64,000 nucleotides of DNA from Kribbella monticola (GCF_003261635.1 NZ_QFXK01000002.1:1-64000); one strand, 5' to 3'. Counted from the first letter of the stretch, positions 16,838 through 25,954 are shown. The notes: generated from the letters alone by a model not told the origin. Numbers and translations: made by a program.

Positions 16838-17559
16838 CAACCGTCTCCGTCGGTCTGTGCGATCGACGGCTTGGTGGCCGGCGAGAGCTTCACCAGAACG
16901 AGGTTCTTGCCCGCGGCCGCGGCCGCGACGGCCGTGGAGTTCTCCATCGGCACCAGGACGGTCACGTTCAGCGTCGTGTTCGCGCCGGTCTTCGAATCGG
17001 CCACGGTACCCGTGCTGTCGGTCACCAGCGCGGCGCCGACCAGGACCTGCGGTGCACCCTCTGCGTTCGCCGACGGCACCCGGATGACCCGCACGATGTC
17101 GCCCTGGCTGATGTCGTCCGACGGCGCCCGTCCGCTCTCCAGCGCCACGCCGACCAGCGCACCGCCTTCGGGGATCGGCTTGGTCGTCACGTTCGCCTCG
17201 GTGAGGAACTGGCCCTTGTACACCCAGCTGGTCGTGTACTTCCCGAGCACCTTGTCGGCGTCGGCCCACAGCACCAGCTTCCCGGTCGCGCCGGCCAGGT
17301 CGCCGCGGGCCAGGTCCTTGGAGACCAATTTGTGCCCGGGAGCCAGCGCCTCGGCATCGATGGCGACGAAGTCCTGCCGGTGGCCGCTGCGGACCGCGAT
17401 CAGCGCGGAACCGGCCGCGCCGAGCAGGATCAGGATCACCGCCAGGGCGGCCAGGGCGGGGCGGCGCTCACGGCCGCTGGGCAGTCGGGTCGAGCCGGAG
17501 ACCGGTGCCTTACCGCGGGCGCCGGCGGCCGAGGGACGCGAGGAGGACGAGAAACTCAC
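16837..17559 (-). CDS. CpaB/RcpC-like SAF-domain protein
   Basis: A 240-residue protein, first gene of the Tad cluster. A Ser/Arg-rich cytoplasmic start is followed by one transmembrane helix (ALAALAVILILLGAAGSALIAV, about 38-58). An SAF domain comes next (FVAIDAEALAPGHKLVSKDLARGDL) with a beta-rich C-terminal part. In Flp systems this protein lies in the pilus channel at the envelope. GTG 17559 is chosen as start. TTG 17589 is in frame but has no ribosome-binding site. It is divergent from the giant gene across a 300-bp gap. Confidence 0.83.
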   Translation of the reverse strand: MSFSSSSRPSAAGARGKAPVSGSTRLPSGRERRPALAALAVILILLGAAGSALIAVRSGHRQDFVAIDAEALAPGHKLVSKDLARGDLAGATGKLVLWADADKVLGKYTTSWVYKGQFLTEANVTTKPIPEGGALVGVALESGRAPSDDISQGDIVRVIRVPSANAEGAPQVLVGAALVTDSTGTVADSKTGANTTLNVTVLVPMENSTAVAAAAAGKNLVLVKLSPATKPSIAQTDGDG

Positions 17560-17859
17560 GCGCCTACCGTAATGGCCACATGGTGCCAACGACGCCGTCA
17601 GGTCCGGCTCGTGGCAACCCTGTTACCGGCTGCCCGCTCCGACCGCCCGGCCGACACGTTCTCCCGGTCCTGGCAAGCCCGTGGAGATCTCCGTTCGGCA
17701 ACCACCTGGTCTAGAGAGGTACCGGCCGGCGACGCAGGGTTGTAAATCGTTAACTGATCGCGAGAATTGACTGGCGGGCGGTTAACCCCGCCTTTGCTAA
17801 CGTCCCGACTGACCGTGACGGCTGTCCGGCGAACCGGATCCGAACAGGGGGCCCGCCTG
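17560..17859. promoter_or_regulatory. Divergent intergenic region, Tad cluster and giant gene
   Basis: A 300-bp non-coding strip that must hold the promoters of both the Tad operon and the giant gene. It contains two GTTAAC hexamers at 17749-17754 and 17781-17786, 32 bp apart (about three helical turns), and a GC-rich imperfect inverted repeat around the second (17775-17792). The AT-rich patch 17741-17770 is the most promoter-like part. No -35/-10 pair with good spacing was found on either strand. Confidence 0.45.
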
Positions 17860-20800
17860 GTGACGACTCCCACGATTCGCGCTGCCGCACCGGCCGACCG
17901 CGCTCATGCGGCGCTCGGAACCGCGCTCGGCGTCGTCGCGCCCGAAGCGCTGCTGCTGCAGGACGGCGGCGTCCGGCTGACCGGCGACCGCGACGTTCTC
18001 GGTGCCGACGCGATGGGCCGGCTGGTCGAGCGGCTGAGCGCGCGGGCCGCAGACCAGGCTTCCGACGACCGGATCCTTGCCGAGGCGACCGCGTTGCTTG
18101 GTGCTGAGATCACTCGGGCCCGCGGTGGCACGTCCCCCGCCGATGGGTCTACCGCGGCACTCGACGCCCTGCTCGACGTACCGGATCTCAGTGCGCGGAG
18201 TCGACAAGAGGCGGAGGTCCTGCTGCGCGGCGTACTGGAAGGCAGTGCGGACACCTCGGATTCAGCGGCTGCGCGCCTGGCGGAGCTGACTGCGAGGGAA
18301 CGCCGGCCGTTGTCGGCCGACGTGGTGGACGCGGCGTGGGACATCCACCGCGAGGCCCAGGTGCTGCAGCGGACCCGGCCCAGCGCAGTACGGCGTACCG
18401 GCAGCGGGCGCCATCGCAATACGGTCGGCCGTCGCCGCGTCGCGCTCGTAGCGGCACCGGAGCAGCGCAAGACCGGACTGGTAGCGGGTGGTCGGCCTGC
18501 GGCCCAGTCAGATCTCACAGACGACGCAGTACTGCGGGCGCTCGCTCAGGTCCAGCCGGCTGACTTCGCGGGCAGTGTGACCGCCTCGCCGACGGCACTC
18601 GATGTACCGAAGCTCGCGGTGTTCGAGACCGCCGCGCACGGCAAGCAGCATGTTCGAGTGGAGATCGCCGACCCCGGCTACGGCCGGGTCGCCGCGGCGG
18701 ACGTCCGATCGGGCAGTGCAGACGACCCGCACGTACTACGGGTCGGCGCGCGCGTCGACGATACGCAACTGGCGCGGATCTGGGTCAACCAGTTCAGCCG
18801 GATCCAGCAGGAGGTCGGCGTCGACCGGCCGCGCGGTTTCACGGACCGGCTTCGGGCGCTGGTGAATCACGAGGGCCGCGACCGCCGGCTGGCCGGGCAG
18901 TACGACGAATTCCGGCTGCTCACCAGGAACTGGCGAGAGGCTCGCGGTCAGGTCGCCTCGACCGGCCAGGTCAGTGGACCGCAGAGCATCGAGGAGCTGG
19001 AGCGCGATCTGCGCGGTCTCGCCGCCACGATCGGCAGAAGAGGTGGCACTCCCCCGGCGTTGCCCTGGACGTCGGGTGCGACCGTCGTCCCCGTGGTCGC
19101 CTCGGCCGGGATGACGACGCCGGCGGTCACCGCGGCGCCGAACACCCCCGCCCATCTTCGTGAGCGGGTCACCGTCGAGATCACCACCCTGGACCGCTCG
19201 ATCGACGATCTGACCGGCCGCATCGCGGACAAGGAGAACAGCGCCGCCGCAGCGAAGAAGGAAGGCGGCAAGAAGCGCAAGGACGCCGGCGAGGAGTTGG
19301 CGAAGAAGGACCAGGGCGCCCCGGAGCGGGCCCGGAAGCTCCTCGTCGAGGCCTCGGCCGCCGAGGGCAAGGCGAAACGGCACACCGAGCAGGCGGCTGT
19401 TCTCCGGTCGGCTCTCGGCGAGGCCACCCAGGCCAGGACCGCCTATGTTGCGCTAGGCAACGAGTTGGACGCGGTGGTCGCGGATCCGCGCAAGTCGATC
19501 GCCGACGTACTGCCGTTGTCGCAGGCGGCGGCGGAGCAGACCGAGGCGTTTCAGCGCAGCCTGGCCAAGGCGGCACCTCGCCGGGATGTCTTGCACAGTG
19601 GGGCTCCCACCGGCCGGCTGCCGCATCTGACGGCGCTGACCGCGCATCTCAATCAGGTGCTCGAGGCAAACAATCTTCCGCATCGCTTCACCACCGAGAT
19701 GCTGCACCGGACGTTGCGGGCCGAGTTCCGCCGGGTGATGTCGCCGGACGGCCTGGTGCTGCCGCTCGGCGGTGATCCGTCGGACGACGTTCGCGAGCTG
19801 GCTCAGGTGCGGTTGAAGTTGCAGCCGGGTGAACTGGCCGAGGTGATGGATCCCGAGGTGAAGCTGGCCGAGCTGATGGTCGGTCAGCTCGAGCAGGGCG
19901 GGCACGGTGTCTCGGCGACGGCGACCGGGACGTTCGGCCGTACCGGCGGGTTCAGCCTGAAGACACTGATGGCGATGCTGCCGCCCACCGACCCGGTCAC
20001 CGCGGCCGCCAAGGTCGTTGCCCCCGGCTACGAATTCGCGTTCGGGCGGAGCCGGTCGGTGACCACGGCCGCCACCGAGTACGCGCTCGGCGGCGCGGTC
20101 GAGGACAACCGGGGCGAGTCGCAGCTGTTCGAGGGTGCGGCCGGCTGGGAGGTCGAGGTACGGACCTCGGCGGTCGAGTCGTGGTCTGCCGCCGGCCGGG
20201 TGGACAGCTCAGGTCCGCGCGACTCGGACTCGCTGAAGGTTTGGGTGTCGGCGGCGTACGTGGTCGATCCACCGAAGGACACCACCACGATCGCGGAGCT
20301 GGGTGAGGCCCGTGACCCGGCGTTGCCGGAGCACGTGGCGACGGACGTCCGTGGGCTCGGCGACTTGGTGGACAAGACGATCCGCGGTACTCGTGAGCGG
20401 CTCGGCGTGCTGGACCGGGTGGCGCACGACCAGCTCCGCAACCTGCTCACCGAGGAGTTGCCGAGCAGGCTGGACGAGGCGACGAAGCCGGGTGGCATCG
20501 GCCGGTTGATCTACAGCGGTGGCGAGCCGGTCGCCTACGCGCAGGTGGAGACCGAGGTCGTCTGGGAGAAGGTCGAACTGGTCGGCGAGACCAGCACCGA
20601 TCACTGGCAGGAGCGCCTGCGGGTCGGCTTCTCCGGCGCCACCGGCAACGAAGGGTTCGCCGCGAACAGCTCGTCCATGGCGACGATGGGATATGCGGGC
20701 ACCGGGCTGTCGGACCTCGGATCGACGAGCATCGACTTCGGGCCGACGGTGAAGGCAGGCCGGAGTACGTCCCGCAGCGACAGCATGAGCGCAGGCGGTA

Positions 20801-23800
20801 CTGCGATTCACCCGAGCGTGCAGCGTTACACCGGGCCGACGCAGGGCTACCGGATGACGCTCAAGCACAAGGTGACCGTGCATCAGGTCGGCGGCAAGGG
20901 AAAGTTCACGGAGAAGGGTGAGGGCAGCGCCTTGCTGCGCTTCCCGGAGAAGGACGCCTTCCGGTATGGGCTTCCCATCGACAAGGCCGCCATCATGCGC
21001 GGGCCCGACGGGACGCCCCTGCAGGACAAGCGGGGGCGGACGCTGCTGCGCGGCGATCCCCAGCCGACCGAGGAAGACTTGCAGCTCCCCGACTGGCTCG
21101 GGAACAAGAAGGGTCAGCTGCGCGGTGCCGGTCCTGCTCTGGTCCAGCACGTCACGGGTGCGGACAAGGCGCTGGATGCCACCGCCCGCGCGCTCAGTAA
21201 GCAAGGGTTGTTGCCACCCCTCGACGACAAGGGTCGACCGCGCCTCGATGCGTTGCCCAAGGACCCGCTGCTCCGAGCCAGCCAGTTGCAGAACTACGAG
21301 CGGCTCAGCCAGCACCTGTCCGCGCTGCGACTGGAGACCGGCTACGACCAGGCGGCCCAGAGCGGCCTTCCACTCGCTCTGGTCGAACATCGCGCGGGCC
21401 ACGCGCCGCAGTACCGGACGTTCCGGATCGGGCTGCACCAGAAATTCGACGAAGCCACGTGCCTCGGCGTCACCGACTCCGAGGCCGTGGTGAATCTGGA
21501 CATCGCGTCCAGGACTTCCGGACGCTCGGGTGGGCGGTCCAAGGCGCTGCCGTGGGGAATCACCCTCGGCTTCAGCGACAAGCCGGCCGCCGGCCACGCT
21601 GGGCAGACACCGGCGGGCGGTCCGAGCTACGGCCGGGCGTCGCTCGGCCGGTTCATGAACTGGGCCACCGGCGGCACGGTGAACCAGGTTGCCCTGGTGG
21701 AAAGCACGGCACCGGTCGCGGTCTTCGACGTACCGCACACCCTCGTACTCACCGAGGTCACTTCGGACGGCGACAGCGCACCGCTCGCAGAGGTGGACGG
21801 CAGCGCTTCGGTGTTGCTGGACAGCGAAATGCTCAAGCAGAAGGACGTCCCGCCCGCTACACCGTTCCAGGGCCCCACCAGCGAAGCCGTGCTCGACCAG
21901 GCGAAGCTGCTGCACCTGGACATCGGCGACCCGCTGTCGCGGATCCAGGCCGCCCTGCCGGCGGCGTCCCGACCGGATGGACCCGGCTATCACCACCTTG
22001 CCGCCTTCCTCAACGCCAGGAACCTGATCGCCCATCCGGAGTGGAAGACCACGGAGTACCGGACCAGGATCGGGCTCAGCCCGGCGCCCAGCTCGCTCCC
22101 CCAGGCCATCGCCCAGCAAGGACTTCGGCCCCGGCGGGCAACCGTGTCGCTGACCGCGAAGGTGGAGAACCACACCTTCCTGCGCGCGACTCATCAGGTC
22201 TCCGGCGACATCAACCTGACGCTCGGCAGTTACAGCACGACCGACGGAAGTTCGACCGGCAACAACGCAGGCATCTCCGGCGGCAGCGGAATGGCCGGAG
22301 CTGACGGGAGCGCCGCGGGCGGCTCAGCGGGGTGGAGCCGGAGCGGCAGCGGGTCGCGATCCCGCAGCGAGACCCAGATCTGGGGCTGGGAACGGCTGCG
22401 GATCGAGATCGGCCAGCACTACGTCTTCAAGGCCGACGTGAACTTCACCGCCAAGGTCGCCGACGGCGAGTCCGCCCCATCGCAGCAGATCAAGCTCGAC
22501 GACGGCACCGTGCTGTTCACGGTGCCCGAGCGCGAGGCCCTGCGACTGTACGGGCGACGCGAACTCGACCTGCCGCTGCACCAGGTCGCGGATGCCGCCG
22601 AGCGGTTCCTCAAGGGCGACCTGACCATGGACCGCCGTACTGCGAGTGCCTTCGTCCGGCGCTACGAGTCGGAGAAGTCCGGCGTGACGGACGGTCTGGC
22701 CGCGACTCATACCCGACCGCAACTGGCAGCGAAGGTTCGTGAGCTGGCCGGCCTGGGCAGCGCGGCCGCGGGCAGTCCGCAGGCCGAGTTGGAGAACACC
22801 CTCGACAAGGCCGATGAACTGGTCGCGAAGACCACTGAGGTCTCGCTGCCGGAGCACTACAGCGCCATGATGGGCGCCGCGCTGATCGAGAAGACCGAGT
22901 TCACCAACGAAGCGGGCACCAGCCTCGACGTCCACGCCGCTGTGAAGTCGGCCGTCGAGCAGGCCGCGCCGGGCCGCTTCGAGAAGGACCCGATCCTGTC
23001 CGAGAGCCTGTACGGCGATCTGGCCGGCAAGCGCTGGCAGGGGCACCTCGACGACATGCTCGACCCGCGCGGCTTCGTCAAGGAGTACCCGGTCAAGACG
23101 TCCGGGACCGGGCCGCCCGAGGTACTGCGGCTCCGGGTCCGCGCGGTCTTCGCCGGACCGGTGGTCGGCGACGGCACCGAGGAGAGCGCGATCAGCATCG
23201 TGCAGGGCTACGACTACGAGGAGCTCAGCCGCAGCCGGTCGCACAGCACGAGCCATTCGTTCAACGTCGGCGGGGCCGGCAACGAAGCCCTCGGTGGCAA
23301 CGTCGGGGTGAGCACCGACCAGAGCCGGACGAGCTCGGCATCCAGTGCCGAGCAGTCGACGATGTTGCAGCGGATGTTGCACGGCAAGACCAGCCGGGTC
23401 GAGCGGCAGATGCACCTCCTGGTCGAGGTGGAACGGCTTCCGATCGCCGGTGGTTCGACGAAGGGCATCCTGCGCCGCAACGCCGATCGCGCGGTGTCCG
23501 ACGACCGCGGTGGCTACGGCGCCGAGCTGTTGTCCGGGCAGATGACGCAGTTGGTGCCGACCGCCGTACTGAACGGCCCGCCCACGCCGAAGTCGACGCC
23601 GGAGCGGCAGGACCACCGCGAGGTCGTGCTGCCTGCGTCGTACTTCGTCGAAGGCACGCGCCCTTATCTGCAAGGCGAACCGGAGACGGACAAGCTGTTC
23701 GACACGATCGCCGAGCGGTTGGCCGCGCGCGACATGCTGTCCGTCAACGGCGTCCGGATGCACCGCACTGAACTCGAGAACCAGCTGTCCGCTTCGGTCC

Positions 23801-24858
23801 GGAGTGCGGCGTTCCACCGGATGGCGAGCGACGAGGGGCACCGGATGGTTCGGCTGCCCGTGCCCGGTCACGGCAACCAGGTGGTCGACGTACGGGTCGC
23901 CGCGCGCGTGTCCGACGTACAGCTCGTCGGTAACCCGATCGAGGACGGCCAGCTCGGGGTCATCGACCGGATTCAGCGCACGGCCAGGACCTCCGCGACC
24001 GGCAACCAATGGGTGCCTGCGAGCGGAGCCGGCGGTGGCAGCGCGGGCGCGCTCGGGGTCTCAGCCGGGGTGTCCGTCGGCGAGCAGATGTCGTACACCG
24101 ACTCCGACACCACCGGGAACCGCAACGAGCTGAGCAAGTACGAGAAGGGCACCCTGGTCACCGTGCGGGTGCGGGTCGACTACGACCTCACCTTCGAGCG
24201 TTCGAAGCTGACGCGAGGCGGCGACGAGAAGGTGAAGAAGTCCGACTCGATGAGCCAGGTCGCCACCGGCGAGGCCTACCTGACCATGTTCGAGCAGCAG
24301 TACCTCGAGATGCGGGAGCGGATGGAGACCGGGGCCTCGCTGTCCGAAGCACTCGAGGGGCTCGATCCGCAGATCGCCGGGAAGCATCAGTTCGCCTTCG
24401 ACCACACCGAGAACGAGGCCGGCCAACCGGAGTACCACCCGTACCAGCCGATGCTGGACGCGTTGGCCGAGGCGCGCAAGGAAGACACCACGGTCCAGCT
24501 CACAATCCAGCAGCAGGACGGGCAGGTCCGGACCTATCAGGCCAAGCCGGACGGCACGATGCGCGGCCTGAACGACGGCGGCTTCGGGGCGGCCTTTGCG
24601 ACGCTGCATCCGCGGCTGGCTCAACTCGCCGAAGGCCAGGTCGATCTGCAGCAGCTGTTCAACACGGCGGAGCGGACCAAGCACTTCAGTGGCGCTGTCT
24701 CGGAGGCCCTTCAGAAGAAGGGCATCCCGGCCGCCGCATTGATTGAGCTGGACCACTCACTCGCTGCCCGAGCCGCCGCAAGCCGTACTGCGGGCGACGG
24801 CGCCCGTCGGCAGACGCAAGCCACTCCCGCCGCTCACGGTGTGGAGATCTCGTCGTGA
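17860..24858 (+). CDS. Giant modular protein of unknown function
   Basis: A 2332-residue protein with no signal peptide and no transmembrane helix. About residues 1-430 are mostly helical and Ala/Arg-rich. A Lys/Glu/Ala-rich coiled-coil stretch follows at about 445-530. A conserved-looking helical block (LPHRFTTEMLHRTLRAEFRRVMSPDGLVLPLGGD, about 607-640) leads into roughly six diverged beta-rich modules from 19900 to 24330. Each module has a Gly/Ser/Thr-rich run with alternating Ser/Arg (e.g. RSGSGSRSRSET), beta-strands, and a closing motif like RFPEKDAFRYGLP or TVPEREALRLYG. The C-terminus shows no recognised enzymatic or toxin domain. GTG 17860 (AGGGGG 8 nt upstream) is preferred; TTG 17767 is in frame without a ribosome-binding site. 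It heads an operon with two small paralogues. From memory, similar segments occur in very large actinobacterial proteins of polymorphic-toxin type; this is unverified. Confidence 0.75.
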   Translation: MTTPTIRAAAPADRAHAALGTALGVVAPEALLLQDGGVRLTGDRDVLGADAMGRLVERLSARAADQASDDRILAEATALLGAEITRARGGTSPADGSTAALDALLDVPDLSARSRQEAEVLLRGVLEGSADTSDSAAARLAELTARERRPLSADVVDAAWDIHREAQVLQRTRPSAVRRTGSGRHRNTVGRRRVALVAAPEQRKTGLVAGGRPAAQSDLTDDAVLRALAQVQPADFAGSVTASPTALDVPKLAVFETAAHGKQHVRVEIADPGYGRVAAADVRSGSADDPHVLRVGARVDDTQLARIWVNQFSRIQQEVGVDRPRGFTDRLRALVNHEGRDRRLAGQYDEFRLLTRNWREARGQVASTGQVSGPQSIEELERDLRGLAATIGRRGGTPPALPWTSGATVVPVVASAGMTTPAVTAAPNTPAHLRERVTVEITTLDRSIDDLTGRIADKENSAAAAKKEGGKKRKDAGEELAKKDQGAPERARKLLVEASAAEGKAKRHTEQAAVLRSALGEATQARTAYVALGNELDAVVADPRKSIADVLPLSQAAAEQTEAFQRSLAKAAPRRDVLHSGAPTGRLPHLTALTAHLNQVLEANNLPHRFTTEMLHRTLRAEFRRVMSPDGLVLPLGGDPSDDVRELAQVRLKLQPGELAEVMDPEVKLAELMVGQLEQGGHGVSATATGTFGRTGGFSLKTLMAMLPPTDPVTAAAKVVAPGYEFAFGRSRSVTTAATEYALGGAVEDNRGESQLFEGAAGWEVEVRTSAVESWSAAGRVDSSGPRDSDSLKVWVSAAYVVDPPKDTTTIAELGEARDPALPEHVATDVRGLGDLVDKTIRGTRERLGVLDRVAHDQLRNLLTEELPSRLDEATKPGGIGRLIYSGGEPVAYAQVETEVVWEKVELVGETSTDHWQERLRVGFSGATGNEGFAANSSSMATMGYAGTGLSDLGSTSIDFGPTVKAGRSTSRSDSMSAGGTAIHPSVQRYTGPTQGYRMTLKHKVTVHQVGGKGKFTEKGEGSALLRFPEKDAFRYGLPIDKAAIMRGPDGTPLQDKRGRTLLRGDPQPTEEDLQLPDWLGNKKGQLRGAGPALVQHVTGADKALDATARALSKQGLLPPLDDKGRPRLDALPKDPLLRASQLQNYERLSQHLSALRLETGYDQAAQSGLPLALVEHRAGHAPQYRTFRIGLHQKFDEATCLGVTDSEAVVNLDIASRTSGRSGGRSKALPWGITLGFSDKPAAGHAGQTPAGGPSYGRASLGRFMNWATGGTVNQVALVESTAPVAVFDVPHTLVLTEVTSDGDSAPLAEVDGSASVLLDSEMLKQKDVPPATPFQGPTSEAVLDQAKLLHLDIGDPLSRIQAALPAASRPDGPGYHHLAAFLNARNLIAHPEWKTTEYRTRIGLSPAPSSLPQAIAQQGLRPRRATVSLTAKVENHTFLRATHQVSGDINLTLGSYSTTDGSSTGNNAGISGGSGMAGADGSAAGGSAGWSRSGSGSRSRSETQIWGWERLRIEIGQHYVFKADVNFTAKVADGESAPSQQIKLDDGTVLFTVPEREALRLYGRRELDLPLHQVADAAERFLKGDLTMDRRTASAFVRRYESEKSGVTDGLAATHTRPQLAAKVRELAGLGSAAAGSPQAELENTLDKADELVAKTTEVSLPEHYSAMMGAALIEKTEFTNEAGTSLDVHAAVKSAVEQAAPGRFEKDPILSESLYGDLAGKRWQGHLDDMLDPRGFVKEYPVKTSGTGPPEVLRLRVRAVFAGPVVGDGTEESAISIVQGYDYEELSRSRSHSTSHSFNVGGAGNEALGGNVGVSTDQSRTSSASSAEQSTMLQRMLHGKTSRVERQMHLLVEVERLPIAGGSTKGILRRNADRAVSDDRGGYGAELLSGQMTQLVPTAVLNGPPTPKSTPERQDHREVVLPASYFVEGTRPYLQGEPETDKLFDTIAERLAARDMLSVNGVRMHRTELENQLSASVRSAAFHRMASDEGHRMVRLPVPGHGNQVVDVRVAARVSDVQLVGNPIEDGQLGVIDRIQRTARTSATGNQWVPASGAGGGSAGALGVSAGVSVGEQMSYTDSDTTGNRNELSKYEKGTLVTVRVRVDYDLTFERSKLTRGGDEKVKKSDSMSQVATGEAYLTMFEQQYLEMRERMETGASLSEALEGLDPQIAGKHQFAFDHTENEAGQPEYHPYQPMLDALAEARKEDTTVQLTIQQQDGQVRTYQAKPDGTMRGLNDGGFGAAFATLHPRLAQLAEGQVDLQQLFNTAERTKHFSGAVSEALQKKGIPAAALIELDHSLAARAAASRTAGDGARRQTQATPAAHGVEISS
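19900..24330 (+). repeat. About six diverged beta modules inside the giant protein
   Basis: Protein-level repeats, not DNA repeats. Modules lie near 19900-20280, 20510-20990, 21380-21870, 22130-22620, 23100-23580 and 23870-24330. Shared order: beta-strands, a Gly/Ser/Thr-rich run with RSxS-like alternation, a strand rich in alternating hydrophobics (YRMTLKHKVTV, YVFKADVNFTAKV, VERQMHLLVEVE, VTVRVRVDYDLTF), then in most copies a Gly-x-x-hydrophobic stretch with a PE-x-(D/E)A-like end. They were aligned by eye; the third is the most diverged. Confidence 0.55.
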
Positions 24859-24868
24859 AAGGAACGGT

Positions 24869-25384
24869 ATGGCGTTCGCGGTAGCTCGTACGCCGGACGA
24901 GGCGCTCCTGTACGCCGAGTTGGCGCCCTGCGAGGACTGCGGCACGTTGGCGACCGAGTGGAAGCAGGGGCTGACTTCGGTCGAGGGCGAGCTGGCCATC
25001 AGCTACGTCGGCGCTTGTCCGGGCTGTGGGGCGGCGCGCGAGCTCCTGTTCGGCATGCCCGCGCAGGAGACTCCCCCGGGGCCGTTCCCGACCTTCGGCG
25101 GCGAGGAACCGTCCGAGGTCTTCGACGCCGGTCAATGGCTGGAGATCGCGGACAACGCGGCGCGCGACGTACCGATCGACGACCCTGCTGAGACGGGCCG
25201 GCGGTTGGCGCTGGCGCGGGCCGCGGTCGACGAGGTGATCAAGTTCGTCCCGGCCGGCGAGCACGCCGTACCGGACGACGCGTTCTGGACCGAGCAGGGG
25301 TCACGGATACGAGCCGGCGAACCGGGTAGGTTCCGGCTGGAACGACTGCTCGTCGTTCGCGACAGCTATCGAGGAGATGCCTGA
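24869..25384 (+). CDS. Small zinc-ribbon-like protein downstream of giant gene
   Basis: A 171-residue soluble protein. Two CxxC pairs (CEDC at residues 21-24, CPGC at 50-53) form a probable zinc ribbon. The C-terminal half (DAGQW near 90, then DEVIKFVP, AFWTEQGSR and LLVVRDSYRG) aligns by eye with the C-terminal half of the next gene's product. The start is ATG 24869, 10 nt after the giant gene's stop with AAGGAA at 5-nt spacing, so it is translated from the same transcript. Function unknown. It could be a chaperone, adaptor or immunity-type partner of the giant protein; the sequence does not decide. Confidence 0.75.
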   Translation: MAFAVARTPDEALLYAELAPCEDCGTLATEWKQGLTSVEGELAISYVGACPGCGAARELLFGMPAQETPPGPFPTFGGEEPSEVFDAGQWLEIADNAARDVPIDDPAETGRRLALARAAVDEVIKFVPAGEHAVPDDAFWTEQGSRIRAGEPGRFRLERLLVVRDSYRGDA

Positions 25385-25935
25385 TGCTTACCGCACGGAC
25401 GCTGGCCGAGGCGCACATCTACGCGAGCGTGATGGCCGCGGCGGACGCACCGGATGCCACTGCCGCGGCGGCCGAGGAGAACCTGGCCGAAGGGGCCGAC
25501 ACCTGGACCCTGAACGTCCGCGGCTATGAGATCGAGGTCCCCTACGCCTCGGAGCAGGCGGCGCGACAGGTTGGTGCCCGCTTCGGGCTGGGCGTTTCGC
25601 AACTGGTCGACGCGGGGCAATGGGTGCTGGTGGCAACGACGTACGCGCGGCGGGCGCTCGACCTCGATCTGGTCTACGACAACGGGCCCGAGTCCGAGCG
25701 GCGCAGCATCGAGCTGAACTGGATGTTCGCCGCCGACGCGCTGACCGAGGCGGTCAAGTTCCTGCCCGAGGACGCCGACGCGATCCCGGCCGAGGTGCTG
25801 TGGTCGGAGCTCGGCCGGCAGACGTACCGGCAGCAGCCCGAACTGTTCCAGCGGTCGAAGCTGCTCGACGACCTGGAGTACTACCGCGGCACGCTCGACG
25901 ACTTCCGGGCCCTGCACGGCGGCCCGTCGGCCTGA
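25384..25935 (+). CDS. Small paralogous partner protein
   Basis: A 183-residue soluble protein without Cys pairs. From DAGQW near residue 78 on, it follows the same pattern as the preceding protein: ALTEAVKFLP, VLWSELGRQ, LLDDLEYYRGTLDDF. Hence the two are paralogues, and this one has lost or never had the zinc ribbon. The N-terminal part is Ala-rich and helical. Its ATG overlaps the preceding stop (TGATG), so the two are translationally coupled and probably act together, perhaps as a complex with the giant protein. Function unknown. Confidence 0.75.
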   Translation: MLTARTLAEAHIYASVMAAADAPDATAAAAEENLAEGADTWTLNVRGYEIEVPYASEQAARQVGARFGLGVSQLVDAGQWVLVATTYARRALDLDLVYDNGPESERRSIELNWMFAADALTEAVKFLPEDADAIPAEVLWSELGRQTYRQQPELFQRSKLLDDLEYYRGTLDDFRALHGGPSA

Positions 25936-25954
25936 GGTCCGCGGACGGCTTCGG

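Noticed and set aside
17767-17859. TTG at 17767 as the start of the giant protein
   Set aside because: It has no ribosome-binding site and lies in the AT-rich promoter-like strip; GTG 17860 has AGGGGG at good spacing.
20209-24009. Two long minus-strand open frames opposite the giant gene (20209-22194 and 22324-24009)
   Set aside because: Low-complexity Arg/Gly/Leu/Val composition without motifs. The plus strand has a single long frame with structured repeats and coupled downstream genes.
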